Source: Chrysomallon squamiferum
Lineage: Eukaryota > Mollusca > Gastropoda > Neomphalida > Peltospiridae
Reading direction: 5' to 3'
Length of the DNA: 53,500 nucleotides
NCBI GenBank assembly: GCA_012295275.1
Contig: CM022666.1
Span: 7,008,265 to 7,061,764 of the forward strand
Under the pieces are notes generated by a model. The model was not told where the DNA came from. It made no database searches and saw only the letters and a program-made list of their open reading frames with translations. How positions within the stretch are numbered: the stretch's first letter is position 1; each line of letters opens with the position of its first letter. Shown here piece after piece: positions 26,379-37,749 of this stretch. A program made the position numbers and the translations under genes.

Positions 26379-28423
26379 GTTTCTTCCCGATGGATGCTGA
26401 GCTGTGTGTGCTGTGGGTGTCCAGTGATGTTCTCATGTGCACTGCCTCCATCTGGCACATGTGTACCATGTCCATGGACCGCTTCTTCACCCTCAAGTAC
26501 CCCATGCGGTACGGGCGCAACAAAACCAAAACCATGGTGTTGCTGAAAATTCTCTTCGTCTGGGTCATCTCTGTCGCAGTCAGCAGCCCCCTCTGCATCC
26601 ACGGCTTCATCGACAACACCGTGGTGTTCAACAACGGCGTCTGCGTGCCCACGCTCAAGCACTTCGTTATATACGGATCGGTGTTCGCATTCTACATTCC
26701 GCTGCTGATAATGATCGCCACTTACATTCTCACCATCAGGATCCTGTGGAAGAACCAGAAGCTGATGAAGCGCATCGAGAGGTCGGACATGAGGCCCAAG
26801 CTGAACCAGATAAACCAGACGTTCGCTGGGATTGCCATCCCCCAGCTCATCACGCCAATGAGAGTCGAGAGTCCCACTGGACAGAGAGTGACTTTTCCTG
26901 ACTCCTCTATCCGAACATATCAGAACCAGTCTGGCGGTCAGGACAGACAACCCATGCCTTGTGTGTTATCTCCCCTGTCTCCTTCCAGACCTCTTCTTGC
27001 TCACAGTCCAGTTGGTTCCCCTGTTTCCCCGCTGCACTCCACGCTGGACACTTTACACTACTCCCTGCCTTCCCCACTCTGCTCAGAATCGGAAGACGAA
27101 CAAGACACGGACACTGCCTGTTCGCGACACTTACTGAAAAAACGCTCCAATTCGTACCGCACTCTCGGTCACAGTCCTCAGAAAAGAAACCTTTTCCGCA
27201 CTCGGTCCAAAGAGTCCATCTACAACCCTTCATTTGAGAAAGAGAGTGAACAGGTGATGATAAAAGTGGAGGAGGACAAGAACAACCTGACAGTGCCCGA
27301 GAGAGTGTTCTATAAGAAAAGACGCAGCTCTGGACTCTACCAGACAAAGTCGGACACTCAAATTCCAGAGCTGTGTGCTGCAAGTAAAGTCTCGTCCAGG
27401 CAGACGTCTCTCAGCTTCAACAGACTGGACGACTGTAATTTCACGTCTGCTGAGTGGGAGTGTCGATTCCTTCAAATCCAGCAGGAGATGGATCAGTGCA
27501 TCATGGATGCAGAACGCGAGATCCATCCCAGCAAAGAAGAGTCTTCGACTGCAAAGGAAACCGACTCGAATCTCACAGCCTGCGAGTCGCTAATTAAAGA
27601 ATCTCTCAGACCGTTTTGTCTTTCTCTTCCACCTGCTAAACCAGCTGTGAAGCAGACCGATTCCGGTAACGTGAAGCCGGCGATCATCGACTCCAACACC
27701 AGCGACAACGTCCTGTCAGACGACTCCGACGATGAAGAAGACGATTCCACCCGTCTTTCGTCTTCCCCTTCTGACACGATCCCCATCAGGATTCAGTCCC
27801 CGCCCGAGTCCCCCAGAGTGCCCAAGCTGGACGGCACAGTTCTCAATGGCCTGATAGCCAGCTCAGAGAAACACAACAACCTCGTGGTCAGCGACACCGA
27901 CCAATACGACTCCGCAGACAACACCAACGTGGAGGACGACACCGACGACACCCTCAGCACCAACATCCGGCCATCGCATCGTCTGAAGGAGAGGTTCCGC
28001 GCCACGCTGCGAGCCAGCATACGAAGACCCCTGACCAAACACCTCCTGTCCAAGAAAACCGCCACAAACGAGAGAAAAGCGTCCAAAGTTCTTGGAATAA
28101 TATTTCTCGTTTTCGTCGTCTTGTGGACTCCCTTCTTCATCATGAACATCGTGTCGGTGACGTGCGACAACTGCATGGCTGACGTCACTGCTACGATGAT
28201 GTCGGTGATTCTGTGGATGGGTTACACGGCGTCGCTGGCCAATCCCATCATATACACGATGTTCAACACGGCTTTCAGAAAGACATTTATTAAGATTCTG
28301 ACGTGTAAACTGGGACACAGGACCTCCAAGTATCGAGATCCTGTACACATGAGTTGTACCACGATGATGAACAGCGACCGTCGCGGGACCATGACTGTTG
28401 TCATCAAAGACGATTCTCGATGA
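26379..28423 (+). CDS. HTR2: Serotonin 5-HT2-type receptor, 3' exon (ECL1 to C-terminus; 5' part missing)
   Basis: Rhodopsin-family GPCR in the plasma membrane; 5-HT2 receptors bind serotonin and couple through Gq to phospholipase C. The exon encodes 681 residues (first codon split). Visible landmarks: TM3 with conserved Cys10 and amine-binding Asp17 (WVSSDVLMCTAS), DRF (34-36) where DRY is usual, TM4 around 54-73, ECL2 Cys89, TM5 around 96-120 with GS and Pro108, TM6 around 569-594 with LWTPFF (Trp583), TM7 with WMGY (613-616) and NPIIY (622-626), helix 8 and Cys643. The third intracellular loop (about 124-568) is about 445 residues, Ser-rich with an acidic run, far longer than in vertebrate 5-HT2 receptors. 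TM1-TM2 lie on exons not found. Base composition is much more GC-rich than the flanks. The closest family match is molluscan 5-HT2/vertebrate HTR2B; exact subtype is uncertain. Confidence 0.92.
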
Positions 28424-28870
28424 ACCGTGAATGACAAAAATACATGTAACTGTGTTTGAACAGAGATAACTGAGCGCGGTCAGAAATAACGAAAAAAAAC
28501 AGTCAACAAATAAACACTGATATCTGAGTATAAATGACGATAACAGAACAGTGAACAACTGTATGCTGTTTAATTGATTAAGAATAATGTGAACTCAACA
28601 GTGAATAATTAAAAACTGATATCTCACTAGGAATGAACAGTAATGAACAGTCAGTGCTGACATCTATGAATAAAAATAACAACAGTTAACAAGTGAACAT
28701 TGATATCCAAAAATCAACATTGAACTAAATTGTGTAATTTGAATACTAAAGAAAATGATTAAACACTGATAAATGATTACGAATACATCACTGAACACTA
28801 AATAGTGGAAAAGTAAAATATTCAGGTAAAATGAATAATAATGAACAACATGACCAATGTTTAAATATTA
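28424..28870 (+). other. Receptor 3' UTR/flank with decayed repeats
   Basis: Immediately after the stop, ACTGATATCT-like motifs recur at 28516, 28615, 28656 (CTGACATCT) and 28699 (TTGATATCC), with GAACAGTGAA-like strings between them. This looks like a small decayed tandem array, probably in the 3' UTR. The true transcript end is not determinable. Confidence 0.45.
28509..28514 (+). terminator. Candidate poly(A) signal AATAAA
   Basis: First AATAAA downstream of the receptor stop, 86 bases away. Several more AATAAA strings occur further on in this AT-rich sequence, so the one used is unknown. Confidence 0.3.
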
Positions 28871-28902
28871 TACAGTTCAGTTTTGACTACAGAACTAGTG
28901 AA

Positions 28903-28943
<41 letters not shown>

Positions 28944-30059
28944 TATATGGAGAATACATAAAAACTGTTGAATATATTTGTTACTATAGGACTTAAATGT
29001 TATCTAAGAATAACTGGAGAAAAAAAAAAACAGTGAAGAATTGAAATTCATGGTAAATAAAAACTGGATTTAGTGGCAGTGTTAGACAATAAATGTATCT
29101 GTGAATACTAAAGAAAGAAGCTAAATATGCTTCTGTTAATGTATTCGTGTAACAAAGCTCATGTTATTTGTTGGATGGTAAATCCATTCAGAATGAATAA
29201 TGAATTGCAAAACTGAAAAAACTGGAAATGCAAAATATGACAAATAATTTTCAATGAAAGGAATATAAACAAACAATATTCAGTAAAAAAAAAAAATAAT
29301 GAATAATATTCAATGAACAAAACCAATGAATAATGAACAGTTAATACATTTATGAACAAAAGGAACTGAAAACAGAGAATTCCAGCACATTCTTTACCAA
29401 AAGCATAACACTCAACTGGATAAATATTGACAAAAATTCAATATTCAGTGTAATACCAAAAAAACCTGCATGTTTTTGTGAACTGAGAGTAACACAGTGA
29501 ATATAATCAGTGCAATTTGGGATTGTGCAATGAATTTTTTTTTTTTTTTTTGACTGAACCAGATTATTTAGAATCCTAGAATGAATATATCTGGATATTA
29601 TTATAATATAAAATACTTAAACACCATAACACTGAAGTTTGTGAATTAAAAAATATTTCATTAAAGAATATAAATATACCCAAACATAGATAAAATGACT
29701 TTTGACACGTAACGAGAGAGAAGAAATCCTTGAATAAAACACTAGATTGATTTTAAAATATTAATACTGGATAACTGAATCACTGGAGCAGATTGCTGTT
29801 AAATTTAAATACTACAAATATTGAAATTCCAAGACAATGAATAATGGCAAAGATAATTAAATGAAAACTCAGGGAATGGAAAAAAAAAAAAAAAAATTAA
29901 AAAAGTCAACAGAAAATGAAAAACAAGTAACAGAAAATGAATGCATAATGAAAATCCTATGAAAATCAATTCATAATCTAAGGATTATGACTTTTAAAGC
30001 ATCTACAGTGTGTTTGATGTTGTTGTGAATTCGTATTTGGATTTTAAACTTGATGGTGA

Positions 30060-30410
30060 AGTTCATGTAATACAACAACTACAACAACACTTAACTAAGA
30101 ATTGTATCATCAACATTGTTGGATACAGATTACAAAATCAACAACAGCATTACAATTGACCATGGATTATAACAACAACAGCAACACAGTTGACTGTGGT
30201 TTGTAACAACAATAGTAGCAACAATGCTGTACATGGATTACAAAAAACAAAAAACAACAACAACAACAGTTAAGTGTTGACCACGGAATATATTCAACAA
30301 CATCAACAATACTGACTAAGGACTAGGACAACATCAGTGCTGTTGACCAAGGATTGTAACAACAACCACAACCACAATAACATTGTCGACCAATGATTAT
30401 AATCAGCTCA
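30060..30410. repeat. Decayed array of GACCAYGGATTAYAACAACAA units
   Basis: Related motifs start at 30158 (GACCATGGATT), 30192, 30229, 30279 (GACCACGGAAT), 30313, 30345 (GACCAAGGATT) and 30388 (GACCAATGATT), each followed by CAACAA-rich filler. Spacing varies from 32 to 50 bases because the CAA filler varies in length. Confidence 0.6.
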
Positions 30411-30949
30411 AATTCTTTTACAGAAGTGAACTTTTTTACCAAATATTCTGTTGTTTCAGTTCACAAAACATAAAATTTGTTATTTAAATTTAAAACACCA
30501 AAAGCACAATCACAACATAAAATGGTGGCACTATTCAGATATGTGGATTACTAAGTGAAACATTATATAAATCTCTCTGTGTTCAAAAAAACTGTAATGC
30601 AATATTGCTATCAAAATATCCATGATTATTTTTCAGTGAACAATTTTAAGTATTAACAATATATAATATATTTAAGGCTTATTTATAATTAAATGTGTGC
30701 AAACAGAAGTCCAATATATATATTAAAACAGAGTATGAATGACTGCCTCTCTCTGTGTGTTTGGTATGTGTGCGTATGTGTGTGTATGTGTGTGTTCATG
30801 TGTGTGTTCATGTGTGTGAGTATGTGTGTGAGTATATCTCTGTGTGTTTTATCAAGTGTGGGATACTTGCTTTGCCTAAGTATATGTTTGTTTGGTTGTC
30901 TATATATTCATGAATCACTTTTGTCAGTTTACACATCACAAATGACACC

Positions 30950-31090
30950 CACCCACACCTAAACACACACCCACTCACCCACACACACACACACACAAAC
31001 ACATGCACATTCTCTCACTCACTAAACACCTGTTATACATCTACTCAAACACTCATACAACTGTTACATTAACACAGGTACACATAACTG

Positions 31091-31135
<45 letters not shown>

Positions 31136-31180
31136 CACATACATTCACACACACACACACACTTGCTCACATACAAACAC
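30950..31180. repeat. (CA)n-rich microsatellite cluster
   Basis: Three CA-rich blocks, the cleanest at 31094-31132, alternate with ACATGCACA and CTCACATACA variants. Confidence 0.9.
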
Positions 31181-33281
31181 ATGCACAGACATCAATATTT
31201 TTCTTGTGCATCTAAGCTGAAGCAAGACAGCGTATTGAACATGGACAGTCAGAAATATCAAGTCTACACTTCATCATGTAACTCTGTCACATTTTCATCT
31301 CCTGCTGACAGACAGCCAGACTCATTATCTGCACACAGCAACAGAGCCACTGACTACAGACAGCAGAAATTAACTCTTTAATCATGCGATCAGTCTCAGA
31401 AATATGAAATGACAATCACACACATTAAGTTTTTAACGTTTTTTTTTTTTTTTTTTTCAAGGATCAAATCATTTCAAACATTTCTTTGTAAAAAATGTCG
31501 CTGTGATGATGCTCAGCAAACATTAAAGAAATTTATTTTATTTGCTGGTGAACATCTTTTGTGTGTTATATTATGAATATTATTTAAAATGTATTTGTAA
31601 CATACTTGCTGTCATACAGACACAAGATAAGCATCATGTACATTATTGAATACATTTACAGAAATAACACACACATAAAACAAAACACTCCACACAGACT
31701 ATATAAAATAAAAACCAAAAAAATACCCACCATCCAAAAAAAAAAAAAAAAAAAAAAAACCACACAAAAAATTATATTAATACAGATACATATGACCAAC
31801 TGAGAATCAGTGTAATATAATCATAAACAATATATTTGTAAGATTCAACACTGTCAGAATGATCTAATCCATGTTTATCAAATTAAAAAATGTACCCATG
31901 AATATATTTTATTTTGATATCTTAGTAGTTAATATCAATAATTTCAAAAAGTAAATACTCAGGGTTTGACCAGGATGTTTTTCAAGTCTCAATCACATTC
32001 ATTCTCATTTTCTATTCTTCTCTTTTTCTCGCTCTTTCAAATCTTCGCTTTTAATTATCTCTCTTTCTTTCTCTCTTCCTCCCTGCCTTTCTCCAATACA
32101 CACAAAATCATTACCCAAACCTAATTCACTCTACACAGAGCTGTTCTGAACAACATCATCTCTCTGTATGACATCCAAAGAAATCGCCAAGACATAAATA
32201 AAATGTGACATATAATTTTACTAACACCAGTCATTACTTTTTCCCCTGCTGACTTCCATAATGCAGACTGGTCACTTATGATCATATTGCACTACTGAGC
32301 GGTCACTTGTAATAACGTTATGCTTGCAGACCATTGCAGTCTGGTCGTTTCTTGTCACATCTCAAATCATTCTCCATCCACAGATCATCCACTACAACAG
32401 TTTATCCTCGTTTCTGCACTAAGGATGAATAGATAATTTTTTCCGACGGATAATATTTTTGAACAGATCATTTTTCACGATAATGGGCCTGATGACTCAA
32501 TCTATTTCATTGACAATTCGTTATTTCAGAAGCGAAGTGAATCTGCTGAATAATTTCAGATATAATGTGACATTTTATGTGCGTTCTTTATTTCTCTGAG
32601 TAATCCGAATCGGAATGTTTTTGCCTTTGATGATGAAATGCCTTCCGAAAGAGACTAGTTTATTTTCAGAGTCAACTGATGGTGATATAATTAATGCCAG
32701 ACAGAAATATCTTTTTGAGCTCCACTAGTTATTTCAAAATTATTCATGTGGCAAGATGTGTTGATGAAGTATTGTGTGTCTGTAGTTCAGGTGGGGTTGT
32801 AAAAACAGAAAAAAAGCGAGTACGTAATTGTCTTTAAATGCCTCTGTGTATTCGGTCGTGTGTGTGAGATGTAAGTACAGATAACAGAGAGAGAAAACGG
32901 AAGAGAAAAAGAGAGAGGGTGGTCAATGAGATAAAGAAAGAAAGAGAGGCAGAAAAAGAAACAGAAGATGACCAAAAAGATGGACAGTGAGAGGATAGAG
33001 AGACAGTCAGATATACAGACACAAAATAGACCAAAACAAATTTGTGCCAGTATCAAAACAAAATACAAAAAAACAAGCTTTAAACAGAGCAGGAGATGTA
33101 GGATAAACAGATTTTTTTTTTTTTTTTTGACAGCTCAGTTTATATTTATATATAACAAACTCTACTTATCTTTCACAAAGCAACCCCATATTGATAAACA
33201 GAATACAAAAAAGTAACTAAAACATATAACAACATGTAATATAATAAGCTTATAGCATCCTCCAGAGATTATTCAGACATG

Positions 33282-33285
33282 TAAA

Positions 33286-33352
<67 letters not shown>

Positions 33353-33360
33353 TACACACA
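33282..33360. repeat. (CA)n microsatellite
   Basis: About 78 bases of CA with three AAAC interruptions at fairly regular intervals. Confidence 0.97.
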
Positions 33361-36185
33361 CTATGATTGTCAACATTCCATTATTTGTATTTGAAATGTG
33401 CTAACTTGTGAGGCCGTGTTTTGAAAAAGAAAAAAAAAGTACAAAATTATATTTGTAACTGTGAATTTTGTCACTGGTATTTATTGTTTGATTAAATTTT
33501 GTCATAAAATACGTTGGCTTTTCTGTGTTTTCATTCATGTACACACAGAGGTAATGCACTCTCAAATTTCAAAGCTTCGTGTGGACTAGTAATTAATGTG
33601 TTTTTTTTAATTTAACAACTATGAGGTAAATATTTTGTTATGATCCCATGTAAGTACTGCACTATTTTTGGCTGGAATGGGAAATAAATTGGAAATGGAT
33701 TATTTTTTTCAAACTTACCGTATCGGAAAAGCTCAGTTATATCTAAACTTTAAAAAAAAGTAATAATAAAATAAAAAAACAAACAAATATTAAAATAAAA
33801 AATAATAATTTTAATTCAAAATAAATTTGTATCCTAATGAAAATTTAAATGAAAGAAAAAAAAATTGAATTAAATCATAACAAGCATCAGCAGAAAAAAC
33901 CCTTTTAAATAAAGTAAAACTTGAAACAAATTTAATTATAGTCAACCAAATAAAATATATATATATATATATACACATATATACATACACACAAAAAAAA
34001 ATAAAAAATAAAATAAAAACAAATAAATAAAATCCTTCAAATCCAACAAAAACTCTAAACAAATTTAATCACAACTAGAACTCAAAAAGATAATAAAACA
34101 AAACGATAAAACAATTTTTTTGTTTAAATATCAAAAATTATATACAACAACAACAAAAAAAATCTATCCATATATTATAAACTGACACACAACAAATAAA
34201 AAAAATAAAAAAAATAAAAAAATTAAAATAAAAAAAATTGTAACATGAACACAAAACATCAACCACAAGCCCAGAACAAAAACATCAACGACCGATAAAA
34301 ACGACTGACAAAAATGACCACTGTCCATCGAAACTGTAAAGTTCGGACCCGAGTTAAAGACTGAGTTAATATGACATTGACATTTTGTGACCTCGCATCC
34401 TGGAGAATTCCTTCCATGGCTGGAAGGCACCAGACCGTCATAACTGAGTTGGGTTCGCACTACTTATGTAAATGTAGTAATGTAGTGGGGACCAAGAAAG
34501 ACTGATGAGATGGAAGTCTGTCAATTAAATCAGAGATTGGTCCTTTTAACATTTAATTAGGTGCTAATATTCTATATGTCAGAGGCAAAATGCTTTAGTG
34601 ACGATGGAACGGGTAAAGCTGCTGCAAAATAGTTTGGAGGTGTTTGAAATTTAAAACTGAATTTTGTGAAATTGTTTTAAAAACTGATTCGATCTGTTAC
34701 ATATCTTTTTAAGTTCTTTGATCTTTCCATTCAAATGTAATTCAATGAGTTTGTTTCTGTTTAAAGTGTTTGTTCATGCACATACGCACACACACACACA
34801 CATACACACAAACACACATACTTTAAATGTCAGTTTAACACATTGTTATAATTCACTTGTCAACCTTTAAACATTTTAACCTTTCAAGATTTTTCTTTCT
34901 TTCTTAAATTCTATTTAAGCTGTCTTTTAATTTCTTTAACAATGATCAAGTCATTCATTACTCTTTTCATTATTGTGAAACTGTATGTATTCACAAAGAT
35001 AAAACTAAAGCAATTTTTTTTTATTGTAAATCAGATATTAAAGTTTGACACTCAAGTAACAAGATGTAAAATTATGATGCATAGGGATGCCATTTTCCTT
35101 TCACCAATGACATCATTTAAGACTAGCAAAACTTTATTATTAGCAAAGGAAAACATCCAAATTTACTAAATGTTTTCAAATCAATAAATCTTGTCAATGT
35201 ATCTTGTCAATGCACAAAAAAAAAAGAAAACAAGGATAATATTTCTAATATCAGGTTATTAATTAGAACAAAATCTGGAAATATAAAACCACAAGATTCA
35301 AGATACTGATTTCACAGCAATCTAACAAAAAACCTGCAGAAAAAGATAACGTCAAAAAAAAGAAAGAAAAAGAAAACTGACATCTAATCTGTGAATGTTT
35401 GGACAGACCGACAGACTAACAGACATGAGATATATTAACTGTGGGGCCACTGTCAGACTGTCAGATGTTAGATTAATCAAACATCCAGGTTCTCATATGA
35501 ACCGAGAGAAAAACAAAATAACTTGTAACAGTGAGAAATATAATAGTTACATACATTTATGTGTTCATATATATGGATTTATATATGTATGTATGAATGT
35601 ATGTATTTATGTATGTATGAATGTATGAATGAATGTATGAATGAATGAATGAAATAATGAATGTATGTCTGTGTGAATGTATGCATTTATTTATGTATCT
35701 ATTCGTGCATGTGTCTGTGTGTCTGTGTGTGTGTGTGTGTGTGTCTGTCTGTTCTGGCACTGAGTTACAGTCCACAGAATACAAGAAGACATGCACACTC
35801 ACAAATACTTGACCTTCATTTCAGTTACTTACTGTACAGTCTATAAGCATTTTGTGCCAACTGATCTAGCTCGACATCCAGAAAGAAATCATAACAATTC
35901 ATCAGATTTGGTTCCGATTGAATCAAACACTCCATTACATTGGGCATGATTGAAATTATGAGACCCTGGAATCACTGACCGTGAAGAAGGCTCAAACCAA
36001 AACCTCCAACTGCTCACTTTACTTAGTTACGCTTCACCGATTTATCACACAAGAAGAATCGCTTATAGCTGCCAAATCAAATGTTTCATTTTTTGTGCGT
36101 TTTTGTTTTTATTAATTGGGGTTTAAAAATCAGTTTTATCTGGTCAGTTCCTAAATAATATTAAAGTAAAATTAGTTTTATCACA
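33361..36185. other. Non-coding stretch, A-rich centre
   Basis: 33760-34240 is very A-rich with a (TA)n run near 33957-33973. CA and GA-free unique sequence at 34260-34640 and 35850-36080 has mixed composition. 35575-35660 holds degenerate ATGT/AATG repeats and 35708-35750 GT/CTGT repeats. The minus-strand frame at 34259-34460 matches no family I recognise. A GTAAGT on the minus strand at 33713-33718 looks like a donor, but the preceding frame does not match PSMD1. Confidence 0.5.
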
Positions 36186-36221
36186 ATAATAACAATAAAA
36201 ATAATAATAATAATAATAATA

Positions 36222-36259
<38 letters not shown>

Positions 36260-36272
36260 ATAATAATAAGAA

Positions 36273-36303
<31 letters not shown>

Positions 36304-36326
36304 AAGAAGAAGAAGAAGAAGAAGAA
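36186..36326. repeat. Trinucleotide chain (AAT)n-(AGT)n-(AAT)n-(AAG)n
   Basis: Three different triplets succeed each other by single-base changes: (AAT)n at about 36199-36222, (AGT)n to 36259, a short (AAT)n, then about 18 copies of AAG to 36326. The GAA/TTC part is polypurine. Confidence 0.97.
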
Positions 36327-37289
36327 TTAAAATTATCTGATTAAATTTTTTTTTTTTAATTTTTTAATTTTAACACAAAGGAATTATTATTAAAAAGTGT
36401 TATTGCTGAGAAATCAGTTTAAATAATGAACTCCCTCAGTCTAAATTTGAAAATGATGACTAAATGTTGCTTGTTAAATAAAAAAAACAAAAAAAAAAAA
36501 AAAAAAATATCCTGTTTAATAGAGCAAGAAGCAAAAAAACAACAACAGACAAGCAATAAAATGTTATTTTGTAAGAATGGAATGGAATGGAATACCGTTT
36601 AAACCGAAATATTGAAGGTTCGGTGAACAAAATGTCCATTTCATGAATTCTGATCACATGGTTATTGGGTACAAAATAAATGATTTCAGTTCCAATAAAA
36701 GTCTGATGATAAAAGAAAAATAATAATTTTATAAAAAAACAAAAAACAAAAAATATCAACCCTAAATCATTTTGTACTTTAATAATCAATATAAAATTGT
36801 AATCAAATTTTATTAACATTAAAGTAAAGGAAGGAAAAGAAAAGAAAAGAAAAAAGAAAGGAGTGAAAAAAGTTGGAGAAAAGGAAGGAAGGAAGAAAGG
36901 AAGGAATAATGAAGTAAGGAGGGATGAAACAAACTGAATGATTAAATGGGAAGTAGTTAAGAAAAGAAAGGATGAAAAAAAACAGTTATAAAAAAATGAA
37001 AGGAAGAAAAAATTAAAAGAGAAAAAGAAAAATTCTTAACGCTTGTTGGGTATTCAGATCATACAAAGGACATTAATGACTTTTCAAGGTTTTTCATTTA
37101 ACGAGACTGGAAAACAATTATGGTCTAGAATTCAATTAAAAACTTCCTTGAGCACGATCTCACATTATCAAAGCCAAAAAGATGAAGAAGGAAAGAAGAT
37201 AAAGAAATATATATATGTAACTGAAAATATTTTTTTTAGAAAGGTTTGAAATCTTCAAGGAAAAGAAACTGATTTTTTTTTTATTGGGG
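36327..37289. other. Non-coding A- and GAAA-rich stretch
   Basis: A-run at 36486-36507, GGAAT triple near 36578, and degenerate GAAAGGAAGG sequence at 36826-37030. No exon was recognised. Confidence 0.6.
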
Positions 37290-37321
37290 GAGAGAGAGAG
37301 AGAGAGGAGAGAGAGGGAGGG

Positions 37322-37402
<81 letters not shown>
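37290..37402. repeat. (GA)n microsatellite, first of a pair
   Basis: About 110 bases of GA with GGAGG interruptions at the left end and a clean run of about 75 bases. Confidence 0.97.
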
Positions 37403-37405
<3 letters not shown>

Positions 37406-37641
37406 AAGAGAGAGATGTGAAGAAAAAGAAGAAGTAAAAATCAATTATTGTGACTAGAGATGAAGGATGGTGATAAGAAAGTTCAGGCAATATGGCTTCT
37501 TCTAATTTCCTGTCTTGAAAACAGGTATTACCTGGCTTCACTTCCCTCCATCACTACAACATTAAAGTACAGTTTCAGTTTATTTTTATGTCTGTGTGTT
37601 TATGTGGGTGTGGGTGTGGGAGTGTGTGTGTGTGTGGGTGA

Positions 37642-37662
37642 CAGAGAGAGAGAGACAGAGAA

Positions 37663-37746
<84 letters not shown>
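37642..37746. repeat. (GA)n microsatellite, second of a pair
   Basis: Another GA tract in the same orientation about 240 bases after the first, preceded by a (GT)n/GTGGGTGTGGG block at 37600-37640. The intervening sequence is unique. Confidence 0.97.

Positions 37747-37749
<3 letters not shown>

Larger units (their letters stand above)
28871..33281. other. Non-coding stretch downstream of the receptor
   Basis: (CA)n lies at 28910-28942 and A/T runs at 29284-29298, 29530-29550 and 29880-29898. GT-rich sequence at 30756-30840 is followed by CA-rich sequence at 30950-31180, and an A-run lies at 31737-31759. 31980-32100 is CT-rich and degenerate, and 32875-33000 GA-rich. 32230-32420 is unique with GGTCACTT repeated near 32270 and 32301. 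No exon of PSMD1 or of another gene was recognised. Confidence 0.55.

Noticed and set aside
26057-26950. 297-codon minus-strand frame, plus others opposite the receptor exon
   Set aside because: They lie antisense to a conserved coding exon and across the repeat, show no family resemblance, and are explained by GC-rich codons on the other strand.
33690-33750. Minus-strand GTAAGT as the donor of the missing PSMD1 exon
   Set aside because: The short preceding frame (LSFSDT) does not match the expected TPEQCPSVV segment.
34164-34460. Minus-strand frame MRTQLSYDGLVPSSHGRN as a possible PSMD1 or other exon
   Set aside because: Does not align with PSMD1 or any family I know and grades into A-rich sequence; left as unexplained unique sequence.
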